Made by a program: the position numbers and the translations under genes
Origin: CAVVSD01 sp963750895
GTDB lineage: Bacteria; Actinomycetota; Thermoleophilia; Solirubrobacterales; Solirubrobacteraceae
DNA length: 64,000 nt
Direction of reading: 5' to 3'
Assembly (NCBI GenBank): GCA_963750895.1
Contig: CAVVSD010000005.1
Span: 124,001 to 188,000, forward strand
Shown: piece by piece, positions 47,567 through 56,908 of the stretch
How the letters are laid out: each line of letters begins with the position of its first letter
Numbering within the stretch: position 1 is the stretch's first letter
Notes under the pieces: generated by a model
The model's input: the letters and a program-made list of their open reading frames with translations, nothing else
What the model was told of the DNA's origin: nothing
The model's database searches: none

Positions 47567-48126
47567 CCGTCCGGCCGCGCCGCATCGGCCACATCGGGCT
47601 CGTCTCCACCGACCTCGAGCGGCTCGTCGCCTGGTACGAGGAGGTGCTCGGCTTCCAGGTCTCCGACCGGATGCCCTATCCGGACGACGCGCCGTTCTAC
47701 GAGGGCGTCTGGATGCGCTGCAACTCCGACCACCACGTCGTGTCGCTCTTCGGCCTGAAGGTGGTGCCCGAGCGGCCGCACGATCCGCGCGCGCTGTCGG
47801 TGCCGGGCTTCCACCACGTCGCCTTCGAGATGGAGAGCTTCGAGGACCTCAAGCGCATCGCGCGCTACGCCCGCGACAACGACATCCCGATCGCGGGGAT
47901 GCGCACGGGCGGCCCGGGCGTGCAGCTGCGGGTCTACATCTGGGACCCCGACGACCACATGGTCGAGCTGTTCTGGGGGCTGGACCAGATCGGCTGGGAC
48001 GGCAGCACGCGCCCCTATCCCCCGCTGCAGACCATCGACCTGGAGACGATGGACATCGACGAGTGGCTGGCGTGGAAGGGCCCGGAGTTCGTGCCCGGCG
48101 CGCCGGAGGCGAGCGGCCATGAGTAG
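47563..48126 (+). CDS. VOC-superfamily protein (single domain)
   Basis: A 187-residue glyoxalase/bleomycin-resistance-like protein. Candidate metal ligands are His in GHIGLVS, His in GFHHVAFEM and Glu in HMVELFWG, the H-H-E pattern of extradiol dioxygenases. A C-terminal tail of ~45 residues (PPLQTIDLETMDIDEWLAW) follows. It overlaps the next, two-domain VOC gene by 8 nt; they may act together. Confidence 0.85.
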   Translation: MTVRPRRIGHIGLVSTDLERLVAWYEEVLGFQVSDRMPYPDDAPFYEGVWMRCNSDHHVVSLFGLKVVPERPHDPRALSVPGFHHVAFEMESFEDLKRIARYARDNDIPIAGMRTGGPGVQLRVYIWDPDDHMVELFWGLDQIGWDGSTRPYPPLQTIDLETMDIDEWLAWKGPEFVPGAPEASGHE

Positions 48127-48997
48127 CGCGGTCGTCGACAGCATCGGCCACCTGGCGATCCGCACCCGCGACCTCGACGCCGCCGTGCAGCACGCGGTGG
48201 AGACGATGGGCATGCGCGAGACGCTGCGCGACGGCGGCACGTCGTACCTGCGCGTCGGCGACGAGCACCACTCGCTGCAGTACGTCGCCGCCGACGAGGA
48301 CGGCCTCGACCACCTCGGCCTCCTGGCCGCGGGCGAGGCGGGCCTCGCCGAGGCGCGCTCGCGGGTCGCCGAGGCGGGGCTGCAGGTCGTCAGCGAGGGG
48401 CCGCTCGATCCGGGCCTGGCCGACGGCTTCGCGTTCGTCGGCCCCGACGACGTGACCTACGAGGTGTACCTCGGGATGCCGCGCGGGGAGGCGCCGTTCT
48501 CGCCGACGGGGCTGCGGCCGTCGCGGCTCGGGCACTTCACGATGCACCCCAAGGACCCGCCTGTGGTCGCCGAGTTCCTGCAGACCGTCCTCGGGTTCCG
48601 GGTGTCCGATCACGTCGGCCCCGACGGCTTCTTCCTGCGCTGCAACTCCGAGCACCACGGCATCGGGCTGTTCCGCGGGCGCGGGTCGCTGCACCATCAC
48701 GCGTGGGCGGTGCAGAGCCTCGGGGAGATCGGGCGGATGGCGGATCTGCTCGGCGACCAGCGCCGGCGACCGCTCTGGGGGCCGATCCGGCACAACGTGG
48801 GCAACAACATCGCCGTGTACTTCCTGGAGCCGGCCGGCAGCGTCGTCGAGTACTACGCCGACATGGAGCACATCCTCGACGAGGGCTCGTTCGTCGCGCG
48901 GTCCTGGGACGCGGAGGACTCGTGGTGGTGGTCGCGGTGGGCCGAGTGGCGCCCGGAGGGCTTCCGGGACCACGGGCTCATGCCGGTCGCGCGCTGA
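48119..48997 (+). CDS. two-domain VOC protein, extradiol ring-cleavage dioxygenase-like
   Basis: Two VOC repeats in 292 aa, the layout of type I extradiol dioxygenases. The second repeat holds the likely Fe(II) ligands: His in LGHFTMH, His in LHHHAWAV and Glu in SVVEYYADME. It shares the phrase RVSDHVGPDGFFLRCNSEHHG with the preceding protein's equivalent, suggesting tandem duplication. Substrate is probably a catechol-type ring; not determinable here. Confidence 0.82.
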   Translation: MSSAVVDSIGHLAIRTRDLDAAVQHAVETMGMRETLRDGGTSYLRVGDEHHSLQYVAADEDGLDHLGLLAAGEAGLAEARSRVAEAGLQVVSEGPLDPGLADGFAFVGPDDVTYEVYLGMPRGEAPFSPTGLRPSRLGHFTMHPKDPPVVAEFLQTVLGFRVSDHVGPDGFFLRCNSEHHGIGLFRGRGSLHHHAWAVQSLGEIGRMADLLGDQRRRPLWGPIRHNVGNNIAVYFLEPAGSVVEYYADMEHILDEGSFVARSWDAEDSWWWSRWAEWRPEGFRDHGLMPVAR

Positions 48998-49010
48998 GGG
49001 CGTCCTACCG

Positions 49011-49018
49011 TCTATAGA
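49011..49018. promoter_or_regulatory. TCTATAGA palindrome before the GntR gene
   Basis: An 8-bp perfect palindrome 31 nt upstream of the GntR-family ATG, in the only AT-rich patch of the gap. It could be the -10 region (TATAGA) or part of a GntR operator. The motif is short, so confidence is low. Confidence 0.3.
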
Positions 49019-49049
49019 GCGAGCCGCTCCGAACCGTAGACTGCCGGTG

Positions 49050-49724
49050 ATGACAGCTCCGCTGCCGTTCCGCACGAAGGCCGACATCGTCTACGACGAG
49101 CTGCGCGAGCGGATCCTCAGCGGGCGGCTGCAGCCCGGCGACCGCGTGCCGATCAGCCGGGTGGCCCGCGAGCTCGGGGTGTCGGACATCCCGGCGCGCG
49201 AGGGCGTCAAGCGCCTGGAGGCCGACGGGCTGCTGGAGTTCGCGACCCACAAGGGCGCGATCGTCCCGCGGATGGGGCGCCACGAGATCGAGGAGCTCTT
49301 CGCGATCCGCGCCGAGCTGGAGGCCCTGGCCGTCCGCCGCGCGGCCGAGGAGATCACCCCCGAGCAGCTCGCGGAGCTGCGGCGGATCCTCGACGCGATG
49401 GCCGAGGCCGAGGCGGGCGGGGACGTCACCGAGTACGGCCGCCTGAACCGCGAGTTCCACCTCGGCGCCTACGCGGCGCAGTCCTTCGCGCGGCTGCAGA
49501 CGATGATCGGCTCGCTGTGGGACTCGACGGACTGGTGCCGGCGCATCTTCTCGACGGACACGGAGAGCCTGCGCAGCTCCTCGGCGGAGCACGAGCTGAT
49601 CTACGAGGCGCTCGCGCACGGCGACGGCGACGCCGCGGCGGCGGCGGTCCGCGCCCAGAAGCAGCGCGCGGCGGACTGGTACCTCGGCCGCGTCGAGGAC
49701 GCAGCCGCCGAGCCCGCCGCCTAG
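49050..49724 (+). CDS. GntR-family regulator, FadR/FCD subfamily
   Basis: 224 residues: N-terminal winged helix (KADIVYDELRERILSGRLQPG, in part; RVARELGVSDIPAREGVKRLE) and a C-terminal helical FCD ligand domain with REFHLGAYAAQS and SSAEHELIYEALAHGD, whose histidines usually bind a metal. FCD regulators respond to small acids. Sited after the LLM-cyclase-FAH-VOC run, which it probably controls. A GTG at 49047 is an alternative start. Confidence 0.9.
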   Translation: MTAPLPFRTKADIVYDELRERILSGRLQPGDRVPISRVARELGVSDIPAREGVKRLEADGLLEFATHKGAIVPRMGRHEIEELFAIRAELEALAVRRAAEEITPEQLAELRRILDAMAEAEAGGDVTEYGRLNREFHLGAYAAQSFARLQTMIGSLWDSTDWCRRIFSTDTESLRSSSAEHELIYEALAHGDGDAAAAAVRAQKQRAADWYLGRVEDAAAEPAA

Positions 49725-50554
49725 CCCTCCGGCACCAGCGCCTGCACGAGCGCGGCCGCCACGAGCAGCATCACCGCGGGCACGAGCAGCAGCGCCACCA
49801 CGAGCTGGATCTGCGGAGCGGCACGCGCCGCCTCGTCGCGCAGCCGTCGCGCGTGCTCGCCCCGCGCCTCCGCGGCGAGGCCCTCGAGCGCGGGCGCGAG
49901 CGGGGCGCCGTGGCGGTCGGCGCGGCCGATCGCGGCCGTCAGCGCGGCGATCTCCGGCAGCGGGCAGCGCGCGGCGAGCCGCGCGAGCGCCCGCGCCCGC
50001 GGGACCCCGAGCTCGAGCTCCCGCGCGGCGCGGCGCAGCTCGCCGCCGAGCAGGCCGCCGCGCCGCCGCCCCACCTCCCCCAGCGCGCGCCCGGTGTCGA
50101 GCCCCGCCTGGACGGCGACGCGCAGCAGGTCCAGCACGTCCGCGACCTCGCGGGCCAGCACCGCCGCGCGGCGCCGCGCCCGCCGGGCCAGCACGACGTC
50201 CGGCGCGAGGAACCCCGCCCCCGGCGCCGCCAGGAGCACGACCGGGGCGAGCCGGCCGGGCGCCGCGGCCGCCAGCGGCAGCGCGAGCAGCACGCCGGCG
50301 ACGGCGCCGCCGGCCTTCACGGCGAGGACGTCGGCGACGCCGATCCCCGGCGGGGCACCGGCCGCCGCGAGCCGCGCTCCGATGTCGCCGGGCTGCAGGC
50401 GCAGGCCGGCGCGGCGGCCGAGCGCCCCGAGCAGGCGCGCCAGCGCGCGGCCGTGCCCGCCGGCTCGGCCGCCCGGGCGGCGCCACGTCGCGGCCAGCTC
50501 GGCGAGCGCCACGGCCAGCAGCCCGCCGGCGAGCGCGGCGAGGACGACCGTCAC
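49721..50554 (-). CDS. tadC: Tad pilus inner-membrane protein TadC
   Basis: A type II secretion F-domain protein, 277 aa, with helices at both ends (VVLAALAGGLLAVALAELAA; LLVPAVMLLVAAALVQAL) and the cytoplasmic F domain between (VADVLDLLRVAVQAGLDTGRAL in part). GTG 50554 overlaps the tadB stop. Last gene of the Tad operon; converges on the GntR gene. Confidence 0.85.
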   Translation of the reverse strand: MTVVLAALAGGLLAVALAELAATWRRPGGRAGGHGRALARLLGALGRRAGLRLQPGDIGARLAAAGAPPGIGVADVLAVKAGGAVAGVLLALPLAAAAPGRLAPVVLLAAPGAGFLAPDVVLARRARRRAAVLAREVADVLDLLRVAVQAGLDTGRALGEVGRRRGGLLGGELRRAARELELGVPRARALARLAARCPLPEIAALTAAIGRADRHGAPLAPALEGLAAEARGEHARRLRDEAARAAPQIQLVVALLLVPAVMLLVAAALVQALVPEG

Positions 50555-51405
50555 GTGCGCACCCTCCCCAGCCGGCGCACCAGCACGAGCGCCGCGAGCT
50601 GCAGCACCGCCGCCAACGCGGCGAGGACCGCCGGGATCGGCGCGCTGAGCAGCGTCAGCAGGTAGCCGGGCTGCGCGAGCTCGGCGAGCGCCGCTGCGCC
50701 GGCGGGCAGCGCCGTCACGACGCCGGCGGTGAAGCGCGCCTGGGCGGTGGCGGTGCGAGCGTCGGCGGCGACCCGCGCGCTCTCCTCCAGCGAGCGCGCG
50801 ACGCCGCGCAGCAGGCCCGCGAGGTCGCCGCCCGCGTCGCGCTGCAGCAGGATCGCCGCCACGAGCGTGTCGTAGGCCGGCAGCCCCGTGCGGCGCGCGA
50901 GCTTCTCCAGCACGTCTTCGGTGCGTTCGCCGAGCGCGAGCTCCGACGCGCACCGCGCGAGCTGCGCGCCGGCGGCGCCCGGGACACCGCCCGACGCCGC
51001 CGCCTCGGCGATGGCGCCGCGGACGGAGTGGCCGCCGGTCAACGCGTCGGCCAGCGAGCGCGCGACGGCAGGCGCGCCCTCGGCGAGCGCGGCGTGCCAG
51101 CGCCGCCGCCGGGCGCGCAGCAGCGCCGCGGCCGCCGCCGGGCCCGCCGCCGCGAGCGCGACGGCCGCGAGGACGCCGCCGAGCAACCAGCCCGCCGCGA
51201 ACAGCACGAACGTGCCGAGCGCCGCCAGCCGCTGGCGCTCCACGCTCGTCGGCTCACGTCCCCCGAGCCCGGTGGCCGCCACCCGCACCAACGTCCGGCG
51301 CACGAGCGCCGGGACACGGGCGCGCTCGGCGACAACGAGGACGTCCCACGCCGCGCCCACGGCGCATGCGCCCGCGAGCCCGGCGAGCAGCGGCGCGCCG
51401 GTCAT
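50551..51405 (-). CDS. tadB: Tad pilus inner-membrane protein TadB
   Basis: A 284-residue T2SF-domain membrane protein partnering TadC. SVRGAIAEAAASGG, LARRTGLPAYDTLVAAILLQ and RDAGGDLAGLLRGVARSLEE form the F domain; hydrophobic helices lie on either side. ATG 51405 overlaps the tadA stop (ATGA). Confidence 0.87.
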   Translation of the reverse strand: MTGAPLLAGLAGACAVGAAWDVLVVAERARVPALVRRTLVRVAATGLGGREPTSVERQRLAALGTFVLFAAGWLLGGVLAAVALAAAGPAAAAALLRARRRRWHAALAEGAPAVARSLADALTGGHSVRGAIAEAAASGGVPGAAGAQLARCASELALGERTEDVLEKLARRTGLPAYDTLVAAILLQRDAGGDLAGLLRGVARSLEESARVAADARTATAQARFTAGVVTALPAGAAALAELAQPGYLLTLLSAPIPAVLAALAAVLQLAALVLVRRLGRVRT

Positions 51406-52578
51406 GCCGCGTCCCGCAGCCGCGCGGCGACGCCGTCGCCCTGCGGCGCCCGCCACGTCGGCCGGCCGTCGCGCAGCGCGTAGAGCTCGCGCGTGCCCGG
51501 GCCGCCGGCCACGCGGACCACCTCCACGACCGACAGCACCCGGCGGCTGCCGTCGGGCATCCGGGACTGGTGGACGACGAGATCCAGCGCGCCGGCGACC
51601 TGGTCGCGCACCGCCGCGTGCGGCAGCCCGACGCCGGCCATGAGCGCGAGCGTCTCGACACGCCGCAGCGCCTCCTCCGGCGAGCCGGCGTGCACGGTCG
51701 ACAGCGAGCCGTCGTGGCCGCTGGACATCGCGGAGAGCATGTCGAGCGCCTCCGGGCCCCGGACCTCGCCGACGATGATCCTGTCGGGCCGCATCCGCAG
51801 CGCGTTGCGCACGAGCCGGCGGACGGTCACCTCGCCGCGCCCCTCCAGCGACGCCGGGCCGCGCCTCCAGACGGACCACGTGCGCCTGCTGCAGGCGCAG
51901 CTCCGCGGCGTCCTCGACCGTGACGATCCGCTCGCCGCCGGGGATGAACGAGGACAGCGCGTTCAGCGTCGTGGTCTTGCCCGACCCGGTGCCACCGCTG
52001 ACGAGGACGTTCAGCCGCGCGCGGACCGCCGCCGCGAGCAGCTCGCGCAGCGGCGCCGACCACGTCCCGACCGCGACGAGGTCGTCCGGCGTGAAGCCCG
52101 CGCGACGGAAGCGGCGGATCGTGAGCACCGGCCCGTCGACCGCGAGCGGCGGGATGATGACGTTGACCCGGGAGCCGTCCGGCAGCCGAGCGTCCACGAG
52201 CGGCTCCGCCTCGTCGACCCGCCGGCCGAGCGGCGCGAGGATGCGCTCGATCGCGTGCCGGAGATCGGCCTCCGTGTCGAACGCGACACCGGCGTCCTCG
52301 ATCCGGCCGGCCCGCTCGACGAAGACCGAGCCCGGGCCGTTGACCATCACCTCGTCGACGGTCGCGTCGCGCAGCAGCGGCTCGAGCGCGCCGAGCCCGA
52401 AGGACCGCTCGACGACGCGGCCCACGAGGTCCTCGCGCGTCTCGGGGTCCAGCACCCCGGCCTCGCGCTCCACGAGCGCGCGGATGCGGGCGTGGAGATC
52501 ACCGTCCTCCCCGGCGCCCGCCTCGCGTACGAGCCGCTCGCGCAGCGCGGCGGCAAGACCTTCCAGTTCGTCACTCAC
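51402..52578 (-). CDS. tadA: Tad pilus assembly ATPase TadA/CpaF (frameshifted)
   Basis: The secretion ATPase that powers Flp/Tad pilus assembly. DEVMVNGPGSVFVERAGRIE, Walker A SGGTGSGKTTTLNAL, and in the second frame RMRPDRIIVGEVRGPEALDM with HDGSLSTVHAGSPEEALRR. An extra G at 51852-51856 breaks it after RLEARP; corrected it reads ASLEGRGEVTVRRLVRNA. GTG 52578 (VSDELEGLAAALRE), ~392 aa restored. Confidence 0.9.
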
Positions 52579-52622
52579 ACCACCGGTAGGCCGCCGGGGG
52601 ACGATGTTCGCCCCCGAACGCA

Positions 52623-52647
52623 CGACGCCCGCTCGAGGCGGGCGTCG
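52623..52647 (-). terminator. 10-bp hairpin between the calcium-binding protein gene and tadA
   Basis: CGACGCCCGC and GCGGGCGTCG form a perfect 10-bp stem with a 5-nt loop, 22 nt beyond the stop at 52669 and 45 nt before the tadA start. No U-run follows, so termination may be partial or Rho-assisted; it could reduce tadABC expression relative to the upstream gene. Confidence 0.55.
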
Positions 52648-52668
52648 CACAGGAGATCCGGCCCTGGG

Positions 52669-54277
52669 TCAGTGCGGGCGCGCGATCAGGTGGCTCGGCG
52701 GCAGCGGGCCACTCGGGACCGGCCACTGGTTCTTGGCCTCCGGGTCCTCGATGGTCCACTCCTGGCCGATGGGCCGCACCCGGTCGCAGCTCCGGGAGTC
52801 CGTGTCGGGGTAGCAGGGGTTGAACGGGTTGACCCACAGGCCGGTGGTGCCCACCGGGTACTTCGGGACCTTGTCGATGATCGCATCGCCGTTGGTGTTG
52901 CGGACCGGCGTGCCGTCCGGGTTCAGCCGCGGGACGTCGACGGTCTCCGAGACGCTCCGGATGCCGCGCGTGAGCTCCTCGATGTTCAGGTAGTCGTCGA
53001 AGTCCTGGTCGTCGATGCCGTCGACCGTGCCGTCGCCGTCGGAGTCCGGATCGAGCCAGTCGACGCCGTTCTCGTAGGGGGTGCCGCCGACCTCGTCCGC
53101 GTACTTCGCCTTCCAGTAGCCAGGCACCATGTGGCCGCTGAGCTCGTCGTAGTTGGAGAGCAGGTCGCCGTCCTCGTCACGCTCCTCGTCCGTCAGGCAG
53201 TCGTCGCCGTTCAGGTCGAGGGAGCGCTCGTACGCGTTCGGCATCGTCCAGGTGACGCCGATGGGAAGCGTGAAGCCGAGGTCGACGGGCATCGTCAGGT
53301 CGTACGCGGCGATGCCGCGGCACCCGTCGGTCGGATCGGTGTCCTGGCTGGCCTGCAGGCCGTCGCTGTACCACATGCCGGCCTCCGTGAGGCTGTGCCC
53401 CGGGTGGCGGGCCCACGCCGTGTACTCCTCGATGCTGTGCAGCGAGTCGCGGTCGTAGTCCGCGGAGCCGTCGGAGCTGTCCAGCGGGTTCGGGTACGGG
53501 CGCTTGCGGGGGTACGGCTGCGCTGCGTCACACGGCACGGGGTACTCCGTGCTGGGGCACGAGACGCGGTTCAGCTGGCGCGCGGACTGGTACTCCCAGC
53601 CGTCCCCCATGCCGTCGCCGTCGCTGTCCCAGTTGCAGGAGTCGGTCTTCAGGGTCGCCTCGAGCGTGTCGCGGCAGGAGGTCGTTGTCGTCGTCGGTGT
53701 CGACCGAGTTGCCCAGGCCGTCGGCGTCGCAGTCGGGATCGACGTGCACCGGGACCGTCACCTGCGCGCCGGACGTGTCGCGTACGACGGTCGGGGTCGC
53801 GGGCTTGCCGGTCGTCGGCGTCGTCGGGGTCGTCGCAGCCGCACCGGCCTCGGTCACCACGGGCGACAGCTTCGTCGCGGTGAACGCGCGGCCGAAGCGC
53901 GCGGACAGGACGCGCAGGCGGAAGCGCGTCGGGCGCGCGGTGCCGCCCTTCTGGCGCGAGAGGTACTGGGAGAGCTTGGCCGGGATCGTGAGCTTGATCT
54001 GCGTCTCCGTCGCCTGCTCGGCCGAGACGAACACCGCGCGCTGGCCGTCGCGCTTGAACACGACCGTGTTCTTGCCCTTGCCGGCGCGGAAGTTGCGTCC
54101 GGTGATCGTGAGCTGGTCGCCGATCGCGATGTTCAGCGGGGCGACGTTGCTGACCGTCGGCACGGACGACGTGCGCGCGGTGGCGGCGTTGGCGGCGGCG
54201 GGGATCGCCACGGCGAACGCGAGTAGGGCGAGAGCGAGCGTGCGTGCGGTCTTGAGGATCATGGCTGTACCCGTCAT
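52669..54277 (-). CDS. secreted IPT/TIG plus thrombospondin type-3 calcium-binding protein (frameshifted)
   Basis: Signal peptide (RTLALALLAFAVAIPAAANA), an IPT/TIG-like domain (TVSNVAPLNIAIGDQLTITG), a Thr/Pro linker, then DxDxDG-type repeats: DPDCDADGLGNSVDTDDDND, DSDGDGMGDG, DLNGDDCLTDEERDEDGD and DPDSDGDGTVDGIDDQDFDD. An extra base at 53666-53677 splits repeat one from the rest. About 536 aa restored. It lies inside the Tad operon between cpaB and tadA, so a pilus-associated adhesin or surface protein is plausible. Confidence 0.75.
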
Positions 54278-54333
54278 CGGCTCCGCCCGGATGCGTTTGA
54301 CGATGTCCCCCGGCCGCTGGACACACGTCCGGG

Positions 54334-55026
54334 TCACCCGACCTCCAGCGACGCGTCCGCGCTCAGCCCGGCCCTGCCCCGCGCCCGATCGCCCGGCGCG
54401 CGCGGCAGCAGCCGCAGCTCCTGCGCGAACGCCTGCGCGGCCGCGAGGTACACCGCCTGGCGCAGCGTCACCCGCAGCGATGCCGCGACGCGAGCCGTTC
54501 CTGCGGTCTCTCCTGCGGGCGCGGACGCCACCGCGACGACGGCGACGTCCTCGAGGGCGAGGACGGTGCGCCCCGGCGCACCGGGACGATCGTCGCGCGT
54601 GACGAGCACGTCGACGCGCCCGCCGGGGACGACCTGGCCTGCCGCCGCCGCGGCCACGACCTCGGCGACGCGCTCTCCCTTCGCGACGGGCGGACCGGCG
54701 GCGGGGCTCCCGCCCGGCGTGCCGACGAGCGCAGGCAGCAGCTCCTGCCCGGCGGAGACGTCCGCGGACAGCCGCATCCCGACGAGCGCCCCGGGGTCGG
54801 CGACGGCGCCGCGCGGCGCGTAGCGCGCGGGCACCTCGCGCACGGACAGCGACTCGCGCCTGATCGTGCTCCCGGCCGCGAGCTCCGACCGGGCGACCAC
54901 GACGCCGACGCTCGGGCCGAGGCCCTCGCGCAGCGCCGACTCGCGCGACGCGACGTCGGATGCCGCCAGGCCGCCGAGCAGCAGCGCGAGCCCGGCGAGC
55001 AGCAGTGCCCTGCGACGGCGGGTCAC
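54334..55026 (-). CDS. cpaB: Flp pilus assembly protein CpaB (SAF domain)
   Basis: A 230-residue single-helix protein (RALLLAGLALLLGGLAAS) with an SAF domain (VVVARSELAAGSTIRRESL, VPARYAPRGAV) and the RcpC/CpaB pilus-assembly region (VPGGRVDVLVTRDD, LEDVAVVAV). GTG 55026 overlaps the histidine-kinase stop. Confidence 0.85.
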   Translation of the reverse strand: MTRRRRALLLAGLALLLGGLAASDVASRESALREGLGPSVGVVVARSELAAGSTIRRESLSVREVPARYAPRGAVADPGALVGMRLSADVSAGQELLPALVGTPGGSPAAGPPVAKGERVAEVVAAAAAGQVVPGGRVDVLVTRDDRPGAPGRTVLALEDVAVVAVASAPAGETAGTARVAASLRVTLRQAVYLAAAQAFAQELRLLPRAPGDRARGRAGLSADASLEVG

Positions 55027-55733
55027 CGCACGATCCCGAGGGCGGGGAGCTCGAGCCCGATCCGCGCGCCGCGGGCGGACGGCGCCGGCGCGAGCCGGCC
55101 GCCGTGGCGGCGCGCGACGGACGCCGCGACCGCGAGGCCGTGGCCGTGCCGGGTCGCGCCCTCGCGGCGCTCCGCCTGCGCGACGATCCCGGCCGGCAGG
55201 CCGGGGCCCTCGTCGCTGACCTCGATCCGCACCGCATCCCCGGCCAGACGCGCCGACAGCTCGACGCGCCCGCCCCCGTGCTGCAGCGCGTTGACGATGA
55301 GGTTGCCGATCGCCTGCGCGAGCCGCAGGCGATCGCCGAGCACGTGGACGCCGGGCAGGTCGGGTCCGACGACGAGGCTCGCGCCGAGCGCCCGTGCCAC
55401 GAGGTCCCACACCGCGAGCTGCTCCCGGAGCAGGTCGGCGACCGCGATGGGCTCCTCGCGCCCCACGACGCGGCGGCCGCCGCGGGCGGCCCCGAGATCC
55501 TCGAGCGCGAGACCGGCGCGGCGCAGCTCGAGGTCGAGCGCCGCAACCCGGGCCGGCGGCGCCTCGCCGTCCAGCGCCGCGAGCGCGAGCCGCGCCGCAC
55601 CCAGGGGCCCGCGGAGCTCGTGGCAGGCTCGCGCGACCCGCACGGCGGCCCGCGCCCCCTGGGCGCGGAGGACGAGCAGGGAGACGATCCCGGCGACCGC
55701 CAGGATCCATCCGGCGGCGTGCAGCGCGCTCAT
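55023..55733 (-). CDS. short membrane histidine kinase
   Basis: A 236-residue kinase with one N-terminal helix (AAGWILAVAGIVSLLVL) and no evident sensor domain. H box CHELRGPLGAARLALAAL, N box AIGNLIVNALQHGGG, G boxes SDEGPGLPAG and HGHGLAVAASVARRHGG. It is coupled upstream to its response regulator and downstream to cpaB, so it likely controls the Tad operon; the signal must come through the membrane helix or a partner. Confidence 0.87.
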   Translation of the reverse strand: MSALHAAGWILAVAGIVSLLVLRAQGARAAVRVARACHELRGPLGAARLALAALDGEAPPARVAALDLELRRAGLALEDLGAARGGRRVVGREEPIAVADLLREQLAVWDLVARALGASLVVGPDLPGVHVLGDRLRLAQAIGNLIVNALQHGGGRVELSARLAGDAVRIEVSDEGPGLPAGIVAQAERREGATRHGHGLAVAASVARRHGGRLAPAPSARGARIGLELPALGIVR

Positions 55734-56464
55734 GCCGCCTCCAGCACGACCGGCACGACCGGGTCGAGCAGGCGGTAGCCGACGCCCCACACGTTCACGA
55801 CGTAGTGATCGCCGTGCACGCCGAGCTTGCGCCGCAGGCGGCAGGCGTGCGAGTCGATGGTCCTCGTCCGACCGAGGCTCTGGTAACCCCAGACCGTGCG
55901 CAGCAGCTCCTCCTTCGACCACACGCGAGACGGCTCGGCGGCCAGGACCCGCAGGAGGGCGAACTCCTTCTGCGACAGGACGACCTGCGCGCCGCGCAGC
56001 AGCACGGTGTGCGCGGCGGGATCGATCTCCAGCGCCCCGACGCGGATGCGCCCGAGCGACCTGCGGCCCCGGCAGCGGCGCAGCAGCGCGTCGATCCGCG
56101 CGCGGACCTCCTGGTAGGAGAACGGCTTGGGCACGTAGTCGTCCGCCCCGCAGTCGAAGCCGCGCAGGCGATCGACCTCCCCGGCGCGGCCGGTCAGCAG
56201 CAGCACCGGCGTGCCGGGGTCCATCCGGCTGGTCACGCCGTCCGCCGCGCGCAGGCGCCGCAGCACGTCCAGCCCGGATGCGTCGGGCAACCCGAGGTCG
56301 AGCAGCAGGAGGTCGGGCCCCTTGGTCTCCAGCAGACGCAGCGCGTCGCGCGCGCAGTCGCTGACGAGCACCTCGTAGCCGTCGGCGGTGAGGTTGTCGG
56401 CGAGGAACGTGCGGGTCGCGGAGTCGTCCTCGACGACGAGGATGGTGCAAGCGTCGTCGGTCAT
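55730..56464 (-). CDS. OmpR/PhoB-family response regulator
   Basis: 244 residues: receiver domain with VVEDDSATRTFLADNL, phosphoacceptor Asp in LLLLDLGLPDASG and Lys in YVPKPFSYQE, then a winged-helix DNA-binding domain (QVVLSQKEFALLRVLAAEP, RTIDSHACRLRRKL). ATG-TGA overlap with the kinase gene. First gene of the two-component/Tad run. Confidence 0.93.
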   Translation of the reverse strand: MTDDACTILVVEDDSATRTFLADNLTADGYEVLVSDCARDALRLLETKGPDLLLLDLGLPDASGLDVLRRLRAADGVTSRMDPGTPVLLLTGRAGEVDRLRGFDCGADDYVPKPFSYQEVRARIDALLRRCRGRRSLGRIRVGALEIDPAAHTVLLRGAQVVLSQKEFALLRVLAAEPSRVWSKEELLRTVWGYQSLGRTRTIDSHACRLRRKLGVHGDHYVVNVWGVGYRLLDPVVPVVLEAA

Positions 56465-56506
56465 ACCGCCACTAGGCGGCGACCGACGACGTTTCGCCCC
56501 CTCGCG

Positions 56507-56908
56507 CTACGCCGCGACCGCGACCGCCTCGATCTCCACGAGCATCCCCGGCTCGAACAGGGTCGCCGCGCCGAGCAGCGTGACCGGCACCGGCGGCCTC
56601 GGCCGCTGGGCGCCCGCCGCCATGAGGCCGGCGCCGAGCTCCTCGAGCTTCGCCGGCTCCCAGTCCACGACGTGCACCGTGAGCTTCACGAGGTCGTCCT
56701 CCGTGGCACCGGCGGCCTCGAGCGCGAGCCCGACGTTGAGCATCGCCCGCTCGGCCTGCGCGGCGAGGCCGCCGGGGACCAGCTGCCCGGTCTCGTCGCT
56801 GCCGACCTGGCCGGCGAGATGGATGAGCCGCTCGCCGCGCGCGACGGAGACCTGGCGGTAGAAGGGCGACTCGGGGCGCCCCTCGACGTCGAACAATAGC
56901 GCTGTCAT
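56507..56908 (-). CDS. RidA/YjgF/YER057c/UK114-family protein
   Basis: A 133-residue trimeric-type protein: SPFYRQVSVARGERLIHLAG, GGLAAQAERAMLNVGLALEA and TLLGAATLFEPGMLVEIEAV. The Arg that in RidA binds the imine carboxylate is not in its usual GTRP-type context, so it may be a non-RidA subgroup. ATG 56908 lies inside an ATAGC repeat array shared with the divergent TetR gene. Confidence 0.85.
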   Translation of the reverse strand: MTALLFDVEGRPESPFYRQVSVARGERLIHLAGQVGSDETGQLVPGGLAAQAERAMLNVGLALEAAGATEDDLVKLTVHVVDWEPAKLEELGAGLMAAGAQRPRPPVPVTLLGAATLFEPGMLVEIEAVAVAA

